Part shown: one piece after another, positions 1 through 8,918 of the stretch
Position numbering within the stretch: the first letter of the stretch is position 1
Layout: each line of letters opens with the position of its first letter
Source: Roseateles sp. XES5
Lineage (GTDB): Bacteria; Pseudomonadota; Alphaproteobacteria; Rhizobiales; Rhizobiaceae
Reading direction: 5' to 3'
DNA length: 64,000 nucleotides
Assembly (NCBI RefSeq): GCF_020535545.1
Contig: NZ_CP084754.1
Coordinates: forward strand, 620,001 to 684,000
Made by a program: the position numbers and the translations under genes
Notes under the pieces: model-generated
Told to the model about the DNA's origin: nothing
Database searches by the model: none
The model's input: the letters and a program-made list of their open reading frames with translations, nothing else

Positions 1-626
1 CGCGTGCCGAGCAGCAGCGCCTCCTCGATGCTGTGGGTGATGAGGATGGCGCCCGCGCCGCTTTCGGCCTTGAGGCGCAACAGAAATGCCTGCATGCGGG
101 TGCGCGTCAGCGCATCGAGCGCGCCGAAGGGTTCGTCAAGCAGCAGGAAACGCGGTTTGGCGGCGAGCGCGCGGGCAATGCCGACACGCTGGCGCATGCC
201 GCCCGAAAGCTCCCAGATATGCCGGTCGCCGGCCTCGTCCAGTCCGACACGCGCGAGCAGGGCATCAGCCCGCGCGCGGCGCTCTGCAAGCGGCACGCCC
301 TTCAGCTTCAACGGAAAGGCGATGTTGTCGCGCGCATCGAGCCAGGGATAGAGCGCGTCATCCTGGAAGACGACGGCGCGGTCGGCGCCCGGCCCGGCGA
401 CGGGGACGCCATCGACGGCGATGGTGCCCTTGCTGGGCGCAAGGAAGCCGGCAGCAAGGTTGAGAAGGCTCGTCTTGCCCGAGCCCGAACGACCGATGAT
501 CGCCACCAGTTCATCGGAGCCGACCTGCAGGTTGATGCCGTCGAGAACGCGCTTTTCGTCCGTGCCGCCTCGGCCGGGTCGGGCCGGATAGGTGAGCGAG
601 ACGTTGCGGAATGTCAGGATGCTCAT
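1..626 (-). CDS. tauB: Taurine/sulfonate-type ABC transporter ATP-binding protein (partial, C-terminus off window)
   Basis: ATPase subunit that would power import of the ligand bound by the adjacent periplasmic protein. The frame reads from an ATG at 626, preceded by GGAGGTCCC, and stays open to the window edge (208 codons seen). Walker A GRSGSGKT lies near residue 40, the Q-loop is VVFQDDALYPW, the signature is LSGGMRQR, Walker B is LLLDEP, and the switch histidine is in ITHS. The short linker and the FQDDALYPW type of Q-loop fit the TauB/SsuB/NrtD group. It follows the solute-binding gene by 108 bp on the same strand, and a permease is expected beyond the left edge. The ligand class (taurine, sulfonate, nitrate or a similar anion) is inferred from the family. 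Confidence 0.85.
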   Translation of the reverse strand, partial: MSILTFRNVSLTYPARPGRGGTDEKRVLDGINLQVGSDELVAIIGRSGSGKTSLLNLAAGFLAPSKGTIAVDGVPVAGPGADRAVVFQDDALYPWLDARDNIAFPLKLKGVPLAERRARADALLARVGLDEAGDRHIWELSGGMRQRVGIARALAAKPRFLLLDEPFGALDALTRTRMQAFLLRLKAESGAGAILITHSIEEALLLGT

Positions 627-678
627 GGGACCTCCGAAGATGGGGTGCGCCGGGTTGGCGGTGACCGGTTGGCGATGA

Positions 679-705
679 CCCGGCGGCGCTTGTCGCACCG
701 CCGGG
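679..705 (-). repeat. Stem-loop between tauA and tauB
   Basis: A perfect 8-bp inverted repeat CCCGGCGG/CCGCCGGG with an 11-nt loop lies about 30 bp past the stop of the solute-binding gene. There is no T-run, so it is not a simple terminator. By analogy with other transport operons it may stabilise the upstream mRNA, giving more binding protein than ATPase. That role is inferred. Confidence 0.4.
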
Positions 706-734
706 CCGTCTCCGCCGCAAGCCTGTTCGAGGGA

Positions 735-1739
735 TCAGTAAGCGAGCTTCGTCGCGTCCGTCACCCAGCGGGTCGAAACGTAGGGCTTGTAGTCGGACAG
801 CGCGGCGGGGATCTTGCCCTGTTCGAGGAGGAACGCCGAGGTGTCGGCAACCGCCTTTACCGTGCCGCCGCCCAGCAGGGCTTCGCCGGCCTGCTCGTCC
901 AGCGTCGGGAAGATGTAGCCCTTGAGCAGCGCGGGTACCTCGTCCTGCTTTGCGCCGGTGAGGCGCGCAATCTTCTCGGCTTCCGGCGAGGTGGCGTTCC
1001 AGGCGTCCGGGTTGGCGCGGTAGGCGGCGGTCGCCTCCCCCGTCACCTTCACGAAGGCCGTCACGACGTCAGGATGCGCCTCGGCGAACTTCTTGCTGAC
1101 GATCCAGGCGTCGAAGGTCGGACCGCCCCAGTCGGCAACATCGGCCGAAGTCGCCAGAACCTTGGCGCTCTTCTTCAGTTCGGCCAGCACCGGGTCCCAG
1201 ACGTAAGCGCCGTCGAGGTCGCCGCGCTCCCAGGCGGCTGCGATTTCCGGCGGGCGCAGGTTGAGGATCTCGACCGACTTCGGATCGACGTTCCAGTGCT
1301 TCAATGCCGTCAGCAGGCTGTAATGGGCGGTGGACACGAAGGGCGTCGCGATCTTCTTGCCGGCGAGATCCTCGGGCTTTTCGATGCCCTTCACGGCGAG
1401 CGCCTCGGCTTCGCTGATGAGGCCGACGATAAAGATCGTCTCGATCGGCAGTTCGCGGCTGGCAGCAGCGGCAAGCGGCGAAGAGCCGACATAGCCGATA
1501 TCGAGCGAGCCGGAGGCGATGGCCGCGATCACGTCGGCGCCGCCGTCGAATTTCTGCCAGTTGATCTTGGCGCCGGTCACCTTTTCATAGGTGCCGTCGG
1601 CCTGCGGCACGCGCGAGGGCTCGACGATCGGCTGGTAGCCGATGTTGAGCGTCACGTCGTCAGCGAAAGCGGTGGTGAAGGATGCCGCCAGCGTTAGCGT
1701 TGCAGTGGCCGCGAGCAAGGTTCTGCGGGTGATGGTCAT
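735..1739 (-). CDS. tauA: Taurine/sulfonate-type ABC transporter substrate-binding protein
   Basis: Periplasmic binding protein of 334 aa. The ATG at 1739 is preceded by GAGGAG, and the N-terminus MTITRRTLLAATATLTLAAS is a typical signal peptide ending near AFA. The mature start, VTLNIGYQPIVEPSRVPQA, and the motif GYVGSSPLAAAASRELPIE match the TauA/SsuA/NMT1 fold: the binding cleft motif, then the second lobe around residues 120-220 (TPFVSTAHYSLLTALKHWNV, AYVWDPVLAELKKSAKVL). It is the first gene of the operon with the ATPase downstream. TauA is the closest subfamily by motif, but aliphatic sulfonates cannot be excluded. An in-frame upstream ATG at 1787 is rejected because it would disrupt the signal peptide. 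Confidence 0.8.
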   Translation of the reverse strand: MTITRRTLLAATATLTLAASFTTAFADDVTLNIGYQPIVEPSRVPQADGTYEKVTGAKINWQKFDGGADVIAAIASGSLDIGYVGSSPLAAAASRELPIETIFIVGLISEAEALAVKGIEKPEDLAGKKIATPFVSTAHYSLLTALKHWNVDPKSVEILNLRPPEIAAAWERGDLDGAYVWDPVLAELKKSAKVLATSADVADWGGPTFDAWIVSKKFAEAHPDVVTAFVKVTGEATAAYRANPDAWNATSPEAEKIARLTGAKQDEVPALLKGYIFPTLDEQAGEALLGGGTVKAVADTSAFLLEQGKIPAALSDYKPYVSTRWVTDATKLAY

Positions 1740-2183
1740 GGGCTTCTCCTCAAGTTGCCGTCGTCCGAGGTCTCGTCGGCCGGTCATTCAAGGCTATATA
1801 ATCCATAAATTTAGTAGAGAAATTTTCGCCTCAATTTGCAACCAAGTCGGCAATTGGTTTTGCGTCGATCCGCAGCGGGCGCGGAATGGTCCGCCGCAGA
1901 CGCTGAAAGACGAAGATGCACAGCGCCGCGAGCGGCAGTCCGTAGCGCGTGAGATAGCCGCGGAGATCGGACAGGACCGTATGACCGGGATCCGGAGCAG
2001 CAACGGCACCGTTGGCATGAATGCGCTGGAAGTGCGGCACGAAGGCCAGGAGCAGCGACACACCGAGGCCGATTTTCGGTCGAGATGCGGACGCGACCTG
2101 GACGCAGTAATTCTCGGCTTTACTAAACCGTCCAGACGGTATAGTAATTGCCTCGTGCTTAACGCAGTGTGGGAGGAAACACA
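1740..2183. other. Divergent intergenic region tauA / sugar operon
   Basis: This stretch has no convincing gene. The AT-rich part at 1790-1850, with TATATA near 1795, is the likely promoter region of tauA on the minus strand. A 76-codon minus-strand frame at 1831-2061 begins with GTG, has no good ribosome binding site and no recognised domain, and is not called. The right part carries the palindrome listed separately. Confidence 0.5.
2120..2147. promoter_or_regulatory. 28-bp palindrome, candidate TetR operator
   Basis: Arms TTACTAAACCGT and ACGGTATAGTAA flank a CCAG centre and match at 11 of 12 positions. The centre lies about 50 bp before the start codon of the first gene of the sugar operon. 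The inner ACCGT-N4-ACGGT core is typical in form of TetR-family operators, and a TetR gene is the ninth gene of the same operon, so autoregulation is likely. The assignment to that TetR is inferred. Confidence 0.6.
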
Positions 2184-3452
2184 GTGCAGCTGAATGGATT
2201 TTTGAGAACGACGGCGCTTGTCGGCGCGGTCCTGTGGGGTGGCTCGGCGGCAGCGGCGGAGGTTTCGATCTTCTGCAGTTCGGCCGGCGCCGAGCTTGAG
2301 CTTTGCCAGTCGGCCTCCGAGGCCTGGGCGAAGGAAACCGGCAACACGGTCAAGATCAACAAGATGCCGGCGAACTGGGGCGAGGCCCTTCCGCTCTACC
2401 AGCAGCTTCTGGCCGGCAAGTCGGGCGATATCGACGTGCTGACGCTTGACAATATCTGGGTCGGCGCTCTCGCCGCCCATCTCGTCGACCTCAAGGAGAA
2501 AGTGCCGGCGGAAGAGCTTTCCGAACATTTCGAGGCGGCGCTCGCCGACTCGACCATCGAGGGCAAGCTGCTGGCGATGCCGTGGTTCGTCGATGCCGGC
2601 CTGATGTTCTACCGCAAGGACCTGCTCGAAAAATACGGCAAGGCCGAGCCGAAAACCTGGAAGGAGCTGACCGAAACGGCCAAGTCCATCCAGGAACAGG
2701 AACGTGCGGCCGGCAGCAAGGACATGTGGGGCTATGTCTGGCAGGGCCGCGCCTATGAAGGGCTGACCTGCGACGCGCTCGAATGGGTGGCGTCCTATGG
2801 CGGCGGCACCTTCATCGCGCCCGATGGTACGATCACCGCGAACAATCCGAAGGCTGTCGAAGCCCTCGACCTCGCCCGTTCCTGGATCGGCGGCATCAGC
2901 CCGGAAGGCGTGCTCAACTATGACGAGGAAGGCTCGCGCGGCGTCTTCGAGGCAGGCAATTCCATCTTCCATCGCAACTGGGGCTATGTCTGGGGCACCA
3001 GCCAGGCGGAAGGCTCCTCGCTGCTGGGCAAGGTCGGCGTCATGGCGCTGCCGGTCGGCGCCGAGGGCGAAAAGTCCAGCGGCTGCTACGGCGCGGGCCT
3101 GCTCGGCGTCTCCAAATATGCCGACGACGTCGATGCCGCCGTCAGCCTCGTGCGCTATCTCACCAATGCCAGGGAGCAGAAGCGCCGCGCCATGCAGGGT
3201 TACAGCCCGACGCTGAAGGCGCTCTACAAGGATGAGGAAATCCTGGCGAAGAACCCCTCGTTGCGCTTCGCCGAAAAGGCCTATGCGGAAAGCGCCTCGC
3301 GGCCGTCGCAGGTGACGGGCGCCTCCTACAACCGCGTCTCGCAGCGCATCTTCAACGGCGTCCACAATGTCCTCAGCGGCAAGGAAACCGCAGGCGATGC
3401 GCTCGCCAAGGTGAGTGCCGATCTCGAGCGGCTGAAGAAGCGCGGCTGGTAA
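2184..3452 (+). CDS. Sugar ABC transporter substrate-binding protein (family 1)
   Basis: Extracellular solute-binding protein of 422 aa, related to the MalE/UgpB type. The start chosen is the GTG at 2184, seven bases after GGGAGGA, giving the signal peptide MQLNGFLRTTALVGAVLWGG with cleavage after AAAA. The upstream GTG at 2169 overlaps the ribosome binding site and is rejected. The binding-protein core is visible as DVLTLDNIWVGALAAHL near residue 80 and MPWFVDAGLMFYRKDLLEKY near residue 135, with AGNSIFHRNWGYVW later. It is the first gene of the operon and works with the MalF/MalG-like permeases and the MalK-like ATPase downstream. The ligand is not determined; the enzymes suggest a sugar, aminosugar or cyclitol. 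Confidence 0.85.
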   Translation: MQLNGFLRTTALVGAVLWGGSAAAAEVSIFCSSAGAELELCQSASEAWAKETGNTVKINKMPANWGEALPLYQQLLAGKSGDIDVLTLDNIWVGALAAHLVDLKEKVPAEELSEHFEAALADSTIEGKLLAMPWFVDAGLMFYRKDLLEKYGKAEPKTWKELTETAKSIQEQERAAGSKDMWGYVWQGRAYEGLTCDALEWVASYGGGTFIAPDGTITANNPKAVEALDLARSWIGGISPEGVLNYDEEGSRGVFEAGNSIFHRNWGYVWGTSQAEGSSLLGKVGVMALPVGAEGEKSSGCYGAGLLGVSKYADDVDAAVSLVRYLTNAREQKRRAMQGYSPTLKALYKDEEILAKNPSLRFAEKAYAESASRPSQVTGASYNRVSQRIFNGVHNVLSGKETAGDALAKVSADLERLKKRGW

Positions 3453-3471
3453 GCAGAGCGAGGAAAAGACA

Positions 3472-4335
3472 GTGAATATCGCGATTGCACCCTGCTGCTG
3501 GGGCGTCTACTGGCCCACGGGCAACGATCTCGTCTGGACCGATTATCTCGACCGCATCGTGGCGGCCGGATACCGGCATACCGAGCTTGGCCCCTACGGC
3601 TACTTCTCCACCGACGCAACGGTGCTTTCGCACGAACTGGATCGCCGCGGCCTTGCCGTGGTCGCGGCGGCCCATGTCCATACGCTGGCCGACCCTACCA
3701 CGGCGGCCGCGCTGGAAGAGCGCACGCACCGGATCTGCGCGCTGCTTTCCGCCGTCGGCGGCACGCATTTCATTCTGATGGACGAATCCGAATTCTACCC
3801 CAAAGACCGGATGGGCGTGGTCGATGAGGCCGGATGGCGCAGCCTCGTCGATCTGACCATGCTGGCCGCCCGCATCGCGCGGGACCATGGACTGCAATTC
3901 AGCTTCCACCCCCATGTCGGCACCTGCGTCGAACACGAGCCGCAGATCGAGCGGCTGCTGGCGGAAACCGACCCCGACCTCGTCGGCCTCTGCCTCGATA
4001 CGGGCCATCACGCCTATTGGAAAGCCGATCCGAAAGCCTTCTTCCTGCGGCACAAGGCGCGCATCAACGCCATCCACCTCAAGAATGTCGACGGCGCCTT
4101 TCGCGAGCAGGTGCTGGCGGAAGGCATTCACTGCGACCGCGCCTTCGAGGATGGCATCATGACCGATCTCGACCGCGGCGTGGTCGATATCGCCGATTTC
4201 ATGCGGGCGCTTCTGGCAAGCGGCTATGACGGCCCGCTGGTCGTCGAGCAGGATCTTGCGCCGAAGCATCCCGAGACGCCGGAGGCGATTGCCGCACGCA
4301 ACTTCGCCTTCGTTTCGACCCTCCTCGAAGAGTAG
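3472..4335 (+). CDS. Sugar phosphate isomerase/epimerase family protein (IolE/IolH-like TIM barrel)
   Basis: Protein of 287 aa of the xylose isomerase-like TIM-barrel superfamily (AP endonuclease family 2). GTG start at 3472 after GAGGAAAAGACA. Visible family features: GYRHTELGPYGYFST (residues 29-43), the metal-ligand strand FSFHPHVGTCVE, GLCLDTGHHAYWK, HLKNVDG and a C-terminal VVEQDL glutamate. This arrangement resembles inosose dehydratase IolE and its relatives such as MocC. It lies 19 bp after the binding-protein gene and 8 bp before the deaminase-like gene. The reaction is likely epimerisation, isomerisation or dehydration of a keto sugar or inosose; the exact substrate is unknown. Confidence 0.75.
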   Translation: MNIAIAPCCWGVYWPTGNDLVWTDYLDRIVAAGYRHTELGPYGYFSTDATVLSHELDRRGLAVVAAAHVHTLADPTTAAALEERTHRICALLSAVGGTHFILMDESEFYPKDRMGVVDEAGWRSLVDLTMLAARIARDHGLQFSFHPHVGTCVEHEPQIERLLAETDPDLVGLCLDTGHHAYWKADPKAFFLRHKARINAIHLKNVDGAFREQVLAEGIHCDRAFEDGIMTDLDRGVVDIADFMRALLASGYDGPLVVEQDLAPKHPETPEAIAARNFAFVSTLLEE

Positions 4336-4343
4336 GCCGGCCG

Positions 4344-5128
4344 ATGAAGACCACGATCCACGACACGCCAAAGGCTATCGGCGACCATCTCGCCGGCCGC
4401 ATCCTCACGGAGATTCGCGCCGCCAATGCCGCCGGGCGAGCCTATGTGCTCGGCTGCCCGGGCGGCCGCAGCCCGATGCCGGTCTATGAAGCCCTGGAGC
4501 GCCAACTCGCCGCCGCCCCCGTCGATTGCTCCCGCCTCGTCATCGCGATGATGGACGAATATCTGCTTTCAGGCGGCGACGGCCTCTTCCCTCCCCCGCT
4601 TCCGCGCATTATTCCTGCCGTGGCTTCGGCGAGCGGGAGATCGTCGGGCGCATCAACCTTGCACTGCCGGAAGATCTGCGCATGCCGGTGGAAAACTTCC
4701 GCATGCCCGCCATCGCGGAGCCGGAAGCCTATGACGCGGAGCTTGCCGCCCTCGGCGGCATCGACCTCTTCCTGCTCGCCTCCGGCGCCGGCGACGGCCA
4801 TATCGCCTTCAACCCGCCGGGCTCGGCACGCGACAGCCGTTCGCGCATCGTCGCGCTCGCCGAGCAGACGCGGCGCGACAATCTCGCGACCTTCCCGGAT
4901 TTTGCCGGGATCGAGGAGGTGCCGGCCCATGGCATCACCATCGGTATCGGCTCCATCGCCACGCTTTCCAAAGCCGTCGCGATGATCGTCTGGGGCGACG
5001 GCAAGCGCGAGGCCTTCCGCCGTCTTTCGAGCGCAGACAGCTACGACACGCGCTGGCCGGCGACCATTCTCGCGGAATGCCGCAATGGCGAACTTCACGC
5101 CGATGCGGCGGCCGGAGCCCGGCCATGA
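4344..5128 (+). pseudogene. Glucosamine-6-phosphate deaminase/isomerase-like gene with a -1 frameshift
   Basis: The N-terminal part (ATG 4344) reads YVLGCPGGRSPMPVYEALE and then the NagB motif MMDEYLL, but leaves frame after GGDGLFPPP. The rest is in another frame as ASAHYSCRGFGEREIV, GRINLALPED, LLASGAGDGHIAFNPPGSA, ending at 5128. Adding one C to the C5 run at 4593-4597 would restore a 261-aa protein, close to the 266 aa of NagB. The product would deaminate or isomerise an amino-sugar phosphate. The flanking operon is intact with 4-bp ATGA coupling to the kinase gene, so the lesion is recent, phase-variable or a sequencing error. NagB versus a relative of 6-phosphogluconolactonase type: NagB motifs fit better. 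Confidence 0.75.
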
Positions 5129-6069
5129 CGCAACATGCGATCGGCATCGATGTCGGCGGCACCAAGACGAAAGCCTGCATTGTCAGGCTTTCGGACGGAG
5201 CCGTCGTCGACGAGCGCACGGAAGCGACGTCCTGCCAGAACGGCGGCGGCGCCGTGCTCGATCTCGTCTGCGACCTTGCCGCGGCCATGCAGGCGCGCGC
5301 GGGCGCGGAAGGGATCGATGTCGATGCCCTCGGCATCTGCCTGCCCGAACTCGTGACGCGCGAAGGCGAACCGGCCTCGGCCTGGAACTTCGACTGGCGC
5401 GGTCTCGACTACCGCAGCCGGCTCGGCGTCTTCGCCCCCCTCCACATCGACAGCGACGTGCGCGCGGCAGCCTTTGCGGAAGGCTGGATGGGGGCGGGAA
5501 AAGGCATCGATCCCTTCGTCTACGTCACCATCTCCACCGGTCTTTCCCACTCGCTGGTCATCGGCGGCACGCCCTATGAAGGCGCCCGTGGCTTCGCCAT
5601 CCATTTTTCCGGCAGCGATATCGTCGCCTTCGATGCCGACGGCCGCGAGGTGCGCCACAATCTGGAGCTCTTTGCCGGCGGCAAGGCGCTCGGCGAACGC
5701 TACGGTGCTCTCACGGGCAATCCGAACAGTTCGGCGTTGAGTCTCTTCGAAGCGCAGGCCACCGACCCGAAGGCGGTGGACATGGTCGCCGGCGCGCTTC
5801 TTTCGCTCGCCTCCTATCTCGGCCAGCTCATCAACACGCTGGATCCCGCCGTGCTCGTTCTTGGTGGCGGCATCGGCAGCGACCCCGAAGTGACGCCGCG
5901 GCTCGCCGCGCTGACGCGCGAATTCATCTGGGCGGACGGAGCGCGGGACATGCCGATCGTACCGAGCCTCATCGGCGACACGGCCTGCGCCATCGGCGTG
6001 GCCGCGCTCGCCGCAAGGGCGCACCGGGGAACCACAGAAAAGACAATCAGCAAGATGGAACGGCCATGA
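5125..6069 (+). CDS. ROK family sugar kinase
   Basis: Cytoplasmic kinase of 314 aa. The ATG at 5125 overlaps the previous stop (ATGA). The ATP phosphate-binding motif IGIDVGGTKTKACIV is at the N-terminus and a second phosphate-binding region VYVTISTGLSHSLVIGG lies near residue 135. The late glycine-rich LDPAVLVLGGGIGS is typical of ROK proteins. The usual ROK zinc motif with several cysteines (CxCGxxGC) after the active site is missing; the region reads GFAIHFSGSDIVAFD, an oddity. No helix-turn-helix is present, so it is an enzyme rather than an NagC/XylR regulator. In context it may phosphorylate the imported (amino)sugar ahead of the deaminase-like enzyme. Confidence 0.8.
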   Translation: MTQHAIGIDVGGTKTKACIVRLSDGAVVDERTEATSCQNGGGAVLDLVCDLAAAMQARAGAEGIDVDALGICLPELVTREGEPASAWNFDWRGLDYRSRLGVFAPLHIDSDVRAAAFAEGWMGAGKGIDPFVYVTISTGLSHSLVIGGTPYEGARGFAIHFSGSDIVAFDADGREVRHNLELFAGGKALGERYGALTGNPNSSALSLFEAQATDPKAVDMVAGALLSLASYLGQLINTLDPAVLVLGGGIGSDPEVTPRLAALTREFIWADGARDMPIVPSLIGDTACAIGVAALAARAHRGTTEKTISKMERP

Positions 6070-7139
6070 GCGGAATAGATCTTGTCAACGTCGTCAAACG
6101 CTTCGGTGCGCTGACCGTCATCGACGGCGTCGATCTCAGCATCGCCGAGGGCGAGTTCGTCGTCTTCGTGGGCCCATCGGGCTGCGGCAAGTCCACGCTG
6201 CTGCGCATGATCGCCGGCCTCGAGGAAATCTCCGACGGAGAGCTGCGCATCGCGGATCGCCGGGTCAACGAGACGCCGCCGGCAAAGCGCAACATCGCCA
6301 TGGTGTTCCAGTCCTATGCGCTCTATCCGCACATGAATGTCGAGCGCAATCTCGGCTTCGCGCTGGAGACCGCGCGGCTCCCCGCCGCCGAAATCCGCGA
6401 GCGCGTCACGAAGGCCGCGCAGTTTCTCAAGATCGATCATCTGCTCGACCGTCGCCCCGCGCAGCTTTCCGGCGGCCAGCAACAGCGCGTCGCCATCGGC
6501 CGGGCTCTCGTCCGCCAGCAGAAGCTCTTCCTGTTCGATGAACCGCTCTCCAATCTCGATGCGGACCTGCGCATGGAGATGCGTGTCGAGATCGCCCGCA
6601 TCCACCGCGAGGTGAAGGCGACGACGGTCTATGTCACGCACGACCAGATGGAGGCGATGACGCTCGCCGACCGCATCGTCGTGCTGAAGGACGGCCATAT
6701 CGCGCAGGTCGGCACGCCCATGGAACTCTATGAGCGCCCGGCCAACCGCTTCGTCGCCAGCTTCATCGGCTCGCCGCGCATGAACTTCCTGCCGGGCACG
6801 CTGGCAGGCGAAGGCGAGGAAAGCATCCTGTCGCTTTCGGGCGGCAGCTACCGCCTTCCCGCCCATGACTATGCCGGCGACGTCAGCCTCGGCATCCGGC
6901 CGGAAGACCTGATCCTCGGCGAGGGCGACGCGACGCTGGAGGCCGAAGTGCTGCTCGTCGAGCCGCTCGGCGGGGAATCCCTCGTCCATCTCAATGTCGG
7001 CGGCGGCCGGTCGATCGTCGTCAAGGCACAGGGAAAACCGGACATCCGCCCGGGCGCGGCAACCCGCGTCGGCTGGAAGCACGAGCGGGCGCATCTCTTC
7101 GGCAAGGACGAGCGAACCCTAAGCCCGAGGGGGGCGTGA
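6066..7139 (+). CDS. Sugar ABC transporter ATP-binding protein (MalK/UgpC type)
   Basis: ATPase of 357 aa; the ATG at 6066 overlaps the kinase stop by 4 bp. Walker A GPSGCGKST (about residue 38), Q-loop VFQSYALYPHMNV, signature LSGGQQQRVAIGRAL, Walker B LFLFDEPLSNLD, and the switch histidine in VTHDQMEAM. The C-terminal regulatory extension with a TOBE-like region (GIRPEDLILGEGD, about residue 275) gives the MalK/UgpC length. It serves the two permeases directly downstream and the binding protein at 2184. Confidence 0.92.
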   Translation: MSGIDLVNVVKRFGALTVIDGVDLSIAEGEFVVFVGPSGCGKSTLLRMIAGLEEISDGELRIADRRVNETPPAKRNIAMVFQSYALYPHMNVERNLGFALETARLPAAEIRERVTKAAQFLKIDHLLDRRPAQLSGGQQQRVAIGRALVRQQKLFLFDEPLSNLDADLRMEMRVEIARIHREVKATTVYVTHDQMEAMTLADRIVVLKDGHIAQVGTPMELYERPANRFVASFIGSPRMNFLPGTLAGEGEESILSLSGGSYRLPAHDYAGDVSLGIRPEDLILGEGDATLEAEVLLVEPLGGESLVHLNVGGGRSIVVKAQGKPDIRPGAATRVGWKHERAHLFGKDERTLSPRGA

Positions 7140-7140
7140 C

Positions 7141-8049
7141 ATGGCGACGGGAGCAATGCGCATCGGCCTCAATGCCAAGCGGGCGCGCACGGCCTGGCTG
7201 TTCCTCGCGCCCAGCCTCGTCGTGCTCTTCGCCGTGGCGCTCTGGCCGCTCGGCCGGACGTTCCTCTTCTCCTTCACCGACGCCTTCCTGACCGAGCCCG
7301 ACATCTACGACTATGTCGGCTTCGACAATTATTTCACGCTGTTCGAGGATCCGCTCTGGTGGCAGTCGGTCCGCAACACGCTCTATTTCACCACCATCTC
7401 GGTCTCCATCGAAACGGCGCTGGGCCTTGCCATCGCGCTCCTGCTGAACGCCCATATTTCCGGCCGTGGCTTCATGCGCGCGGTCATCCTCATCCCGTGG
7501 TCCATTCCCGTCGTCGTCAGCGCGCGCATGTGGCAGTGGATGCTGCACGACCAGTTCGGCATCCTCAACCATGTGCTCAAACTGATGGGCGTCATCGATA
7601 ACGGCATCGCCTGGACGGCCAATCCGGACCTCGTCATGCCCGTCATCATCGCCGTCGACGTCTGGATCACCACGCCCTTCATGGTGCTGCTCATCCTCGC
7701 CGGCCTGCAGATGCTGCCGAAAAGCATCTACGAGGCGGCCTCCATCGACGGCGTGTCGGAATGGCGGCAGTTCACGGCGTTGACGCTGCCGCTGCTGGCG
7801 CCCAGCATCGCCGTCGCCGTGCTCTTCCGGTTGCTGGATGCGCTGCGCATGTTCGATCTCAGCTTCGTGCTCTCCTCCAACAGCGACGACACCAAGACCG
7901 TCTCGATCTATGCCCGCGAGGTTCTCGTGAACTTCCAGGACATGGGCGTCGGCTCGGCGGCGAGCGCCGCCATCTTCCTGATGATCGCCGTGGTGACGGC
8001 GATCTACGTGACCGTCTTCCGGCTCAACCGCAGGCTTCTGGGAGTGTGA
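7141..8049 (+). CDS. Sugar ABC transporter permease (MalF-like)
   Basis: Inner membrane protein of 302 aa with about six predicted helices, beginning with the hydrophobic AWLFLAPSLVVLFAVALWPL. The EAA loop EAASIDGVSEWRQFTALTLP, which contacts the ATPase, lies near residues 200-219. It starts two bases after the ATPase stop and ends one base before the next permease gene, so expression is tightly coupled. Start at ATG 7141; a second ATG five codons in is also possible. Confidence 0.9.
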   Translation: MATGAMRIGLNAKRARTAWLFLAPSLVVLFAVALWPLGRTFLFSFTDAFLTEPDIYDYVGFDNYFTLFEDPLWWQSVRNTLYFTTISVSIETALGLAIALLLNAHISGRGFMRAVILIPWSIPVVVSARMWQWMLHDQFGILNHVLKLMGVIDNGIAWTANPDLVMPVIIAVDVWITTPFMVLLILAGLQMLPKSIYEAASIDGVSEWRQFTALTLPLLAPSIAVAVLFRLLDALRMFDLSFVLSSNSDDTKTVSIYAREVLVNFQDMGVGSAASAAIFLMIAVVTAIYVTVFRLNRRLLGV

Positions 8050-8050
8050 C

Positions 8051-8890
8051 ATGGTACGCAGCGCGACAGGCAGACGCCTTCACCGCATCGCGATCTACGG
8101 GCTTTTCACCGTCGTCGCGCTCTATACGCTGTTCCCCTTCTACTGGATGATCGCCTCGTCGATGAAATCCGGCCAGGCGATCTTCGACGTCACCTTCCTG
8201 CCGGACCTGAAGTTCAACAATTACGCGGCGATCCTGTCGGACGGCGTGTTCCTGCGCAGCCTCCTCAATTCGCTGATCGTCGCCGCCTCCGTCGTGGCGC
8301 TTTCGCTGGGGCTGGCGATCGCGGCGGCCTATGCACTCGGCCGCATCGACTTCCGCGGCCGCTCGCCCATCATGTTCCTCTTCCTCGCCGTCTCGATGTT
8401 CCCGCAGATCGCCCTGCTTTCCGGCCTCTTCGAGATGATCCGCTGGCTCGGCCTCTACAACACGCTCGGATCGCTCATCTTCGCCTACATGATCTTCACG
8501 CTGCCCTTCAACATATGGGTGCTGACGACCTTCATGCGCAGCCTGCCGCGACAGATCGAGGAAGCGGCCATCATGGACGGCTGCTCGCCGCTGCGCATCG
8601 TGCGCTGCATCTTCCTGCCCATGATGGGGCCGGCGCTGATCTCCACGGGCCTCCTCGCCTTCATCGCCTCGTGGAACGAATTCCTCTTCGCGCTCACCTT
8701 CATCCTGACGGACGAGAACCGCACGGTGCCCGTCGCGATCGCCCTCATTTCCGGCTCCAGTCGCTTCGAGTTCCCCTATGGCGCGATCATGGCCGCATCG
8801 ACCATCGTTACCGTGCCACTGATCGTGCTGGCACTGCTCTTCCAGAAATACATCGTCTCCGGCCTCACCGCCGGCGCGGTCAAGGGTTAG
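8051..8890 (+). CDS. Sugar ABC transporter permease (MalG-like)
   Basis: Inner membrane protein of 279 aa. The first helix, IAIYGLFTVVALYTLFPFYW, is followed by the typical MalG-family sequence MIASSMKSGQAIF. The EAA loop EEAAIMDGCSPLRIVRCIFL sits near residue 175, and the family's late motif WNEFLFALTFI follows. It pairs with the MalF-like gene just upstream to form the translocation channel. Confidence 0.92.
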   Translation: MVRSATGRRLHRIAIYGLFTVVALYTLFPFYWMIASSMKSGQAIFDVTFLPDLKFNNYAAILSDGVFLRSLLNSLIVAASVVALSLGLAIAAAYALGRIDFRGRSPIMFLFLAVSMFPQIALLSGLFEMIRWLGLYNTLGSLIFAYMIFTLPFNIWVLTTFMRSLPRQIEEAAIMDGCSPLRIVRCIFLPMMGPALISTGLLAFIASWNEFLFALTFILTDENRTVPVAIALISGSSRFEFPYGAIMAASTIVTVPLIVLALLFQKYIVSGLTAGAVKG

Positions 8891-8918
8891 GCCCCACAGG
8901 GGCAGAAAGGTCTTTTCC

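Noticed and set aside
1831..2061. Short minus-strand frame with a hydrophobic segment upstream of tauA
   Set aside because: No ribosome binding site, no homologous domain recognised, and it lies in a promoter region; could not be supported.
1794..3365. Minus-strand frame of about 523 codons over the sugar-binding-protein gene
   Set aside because: Antisense to a protein with signal peptide and clear binding-protein motifs.
4344..5128. Programmed ribosomal frameshift in the NagB-like gene
   Set aside because: The required change is a -1 shift in a C-run without a slippery heptamer or an obvious downstream stimulatory structure, and NagB genes are not known for recoding; a deletion or sequencing error is simpler.
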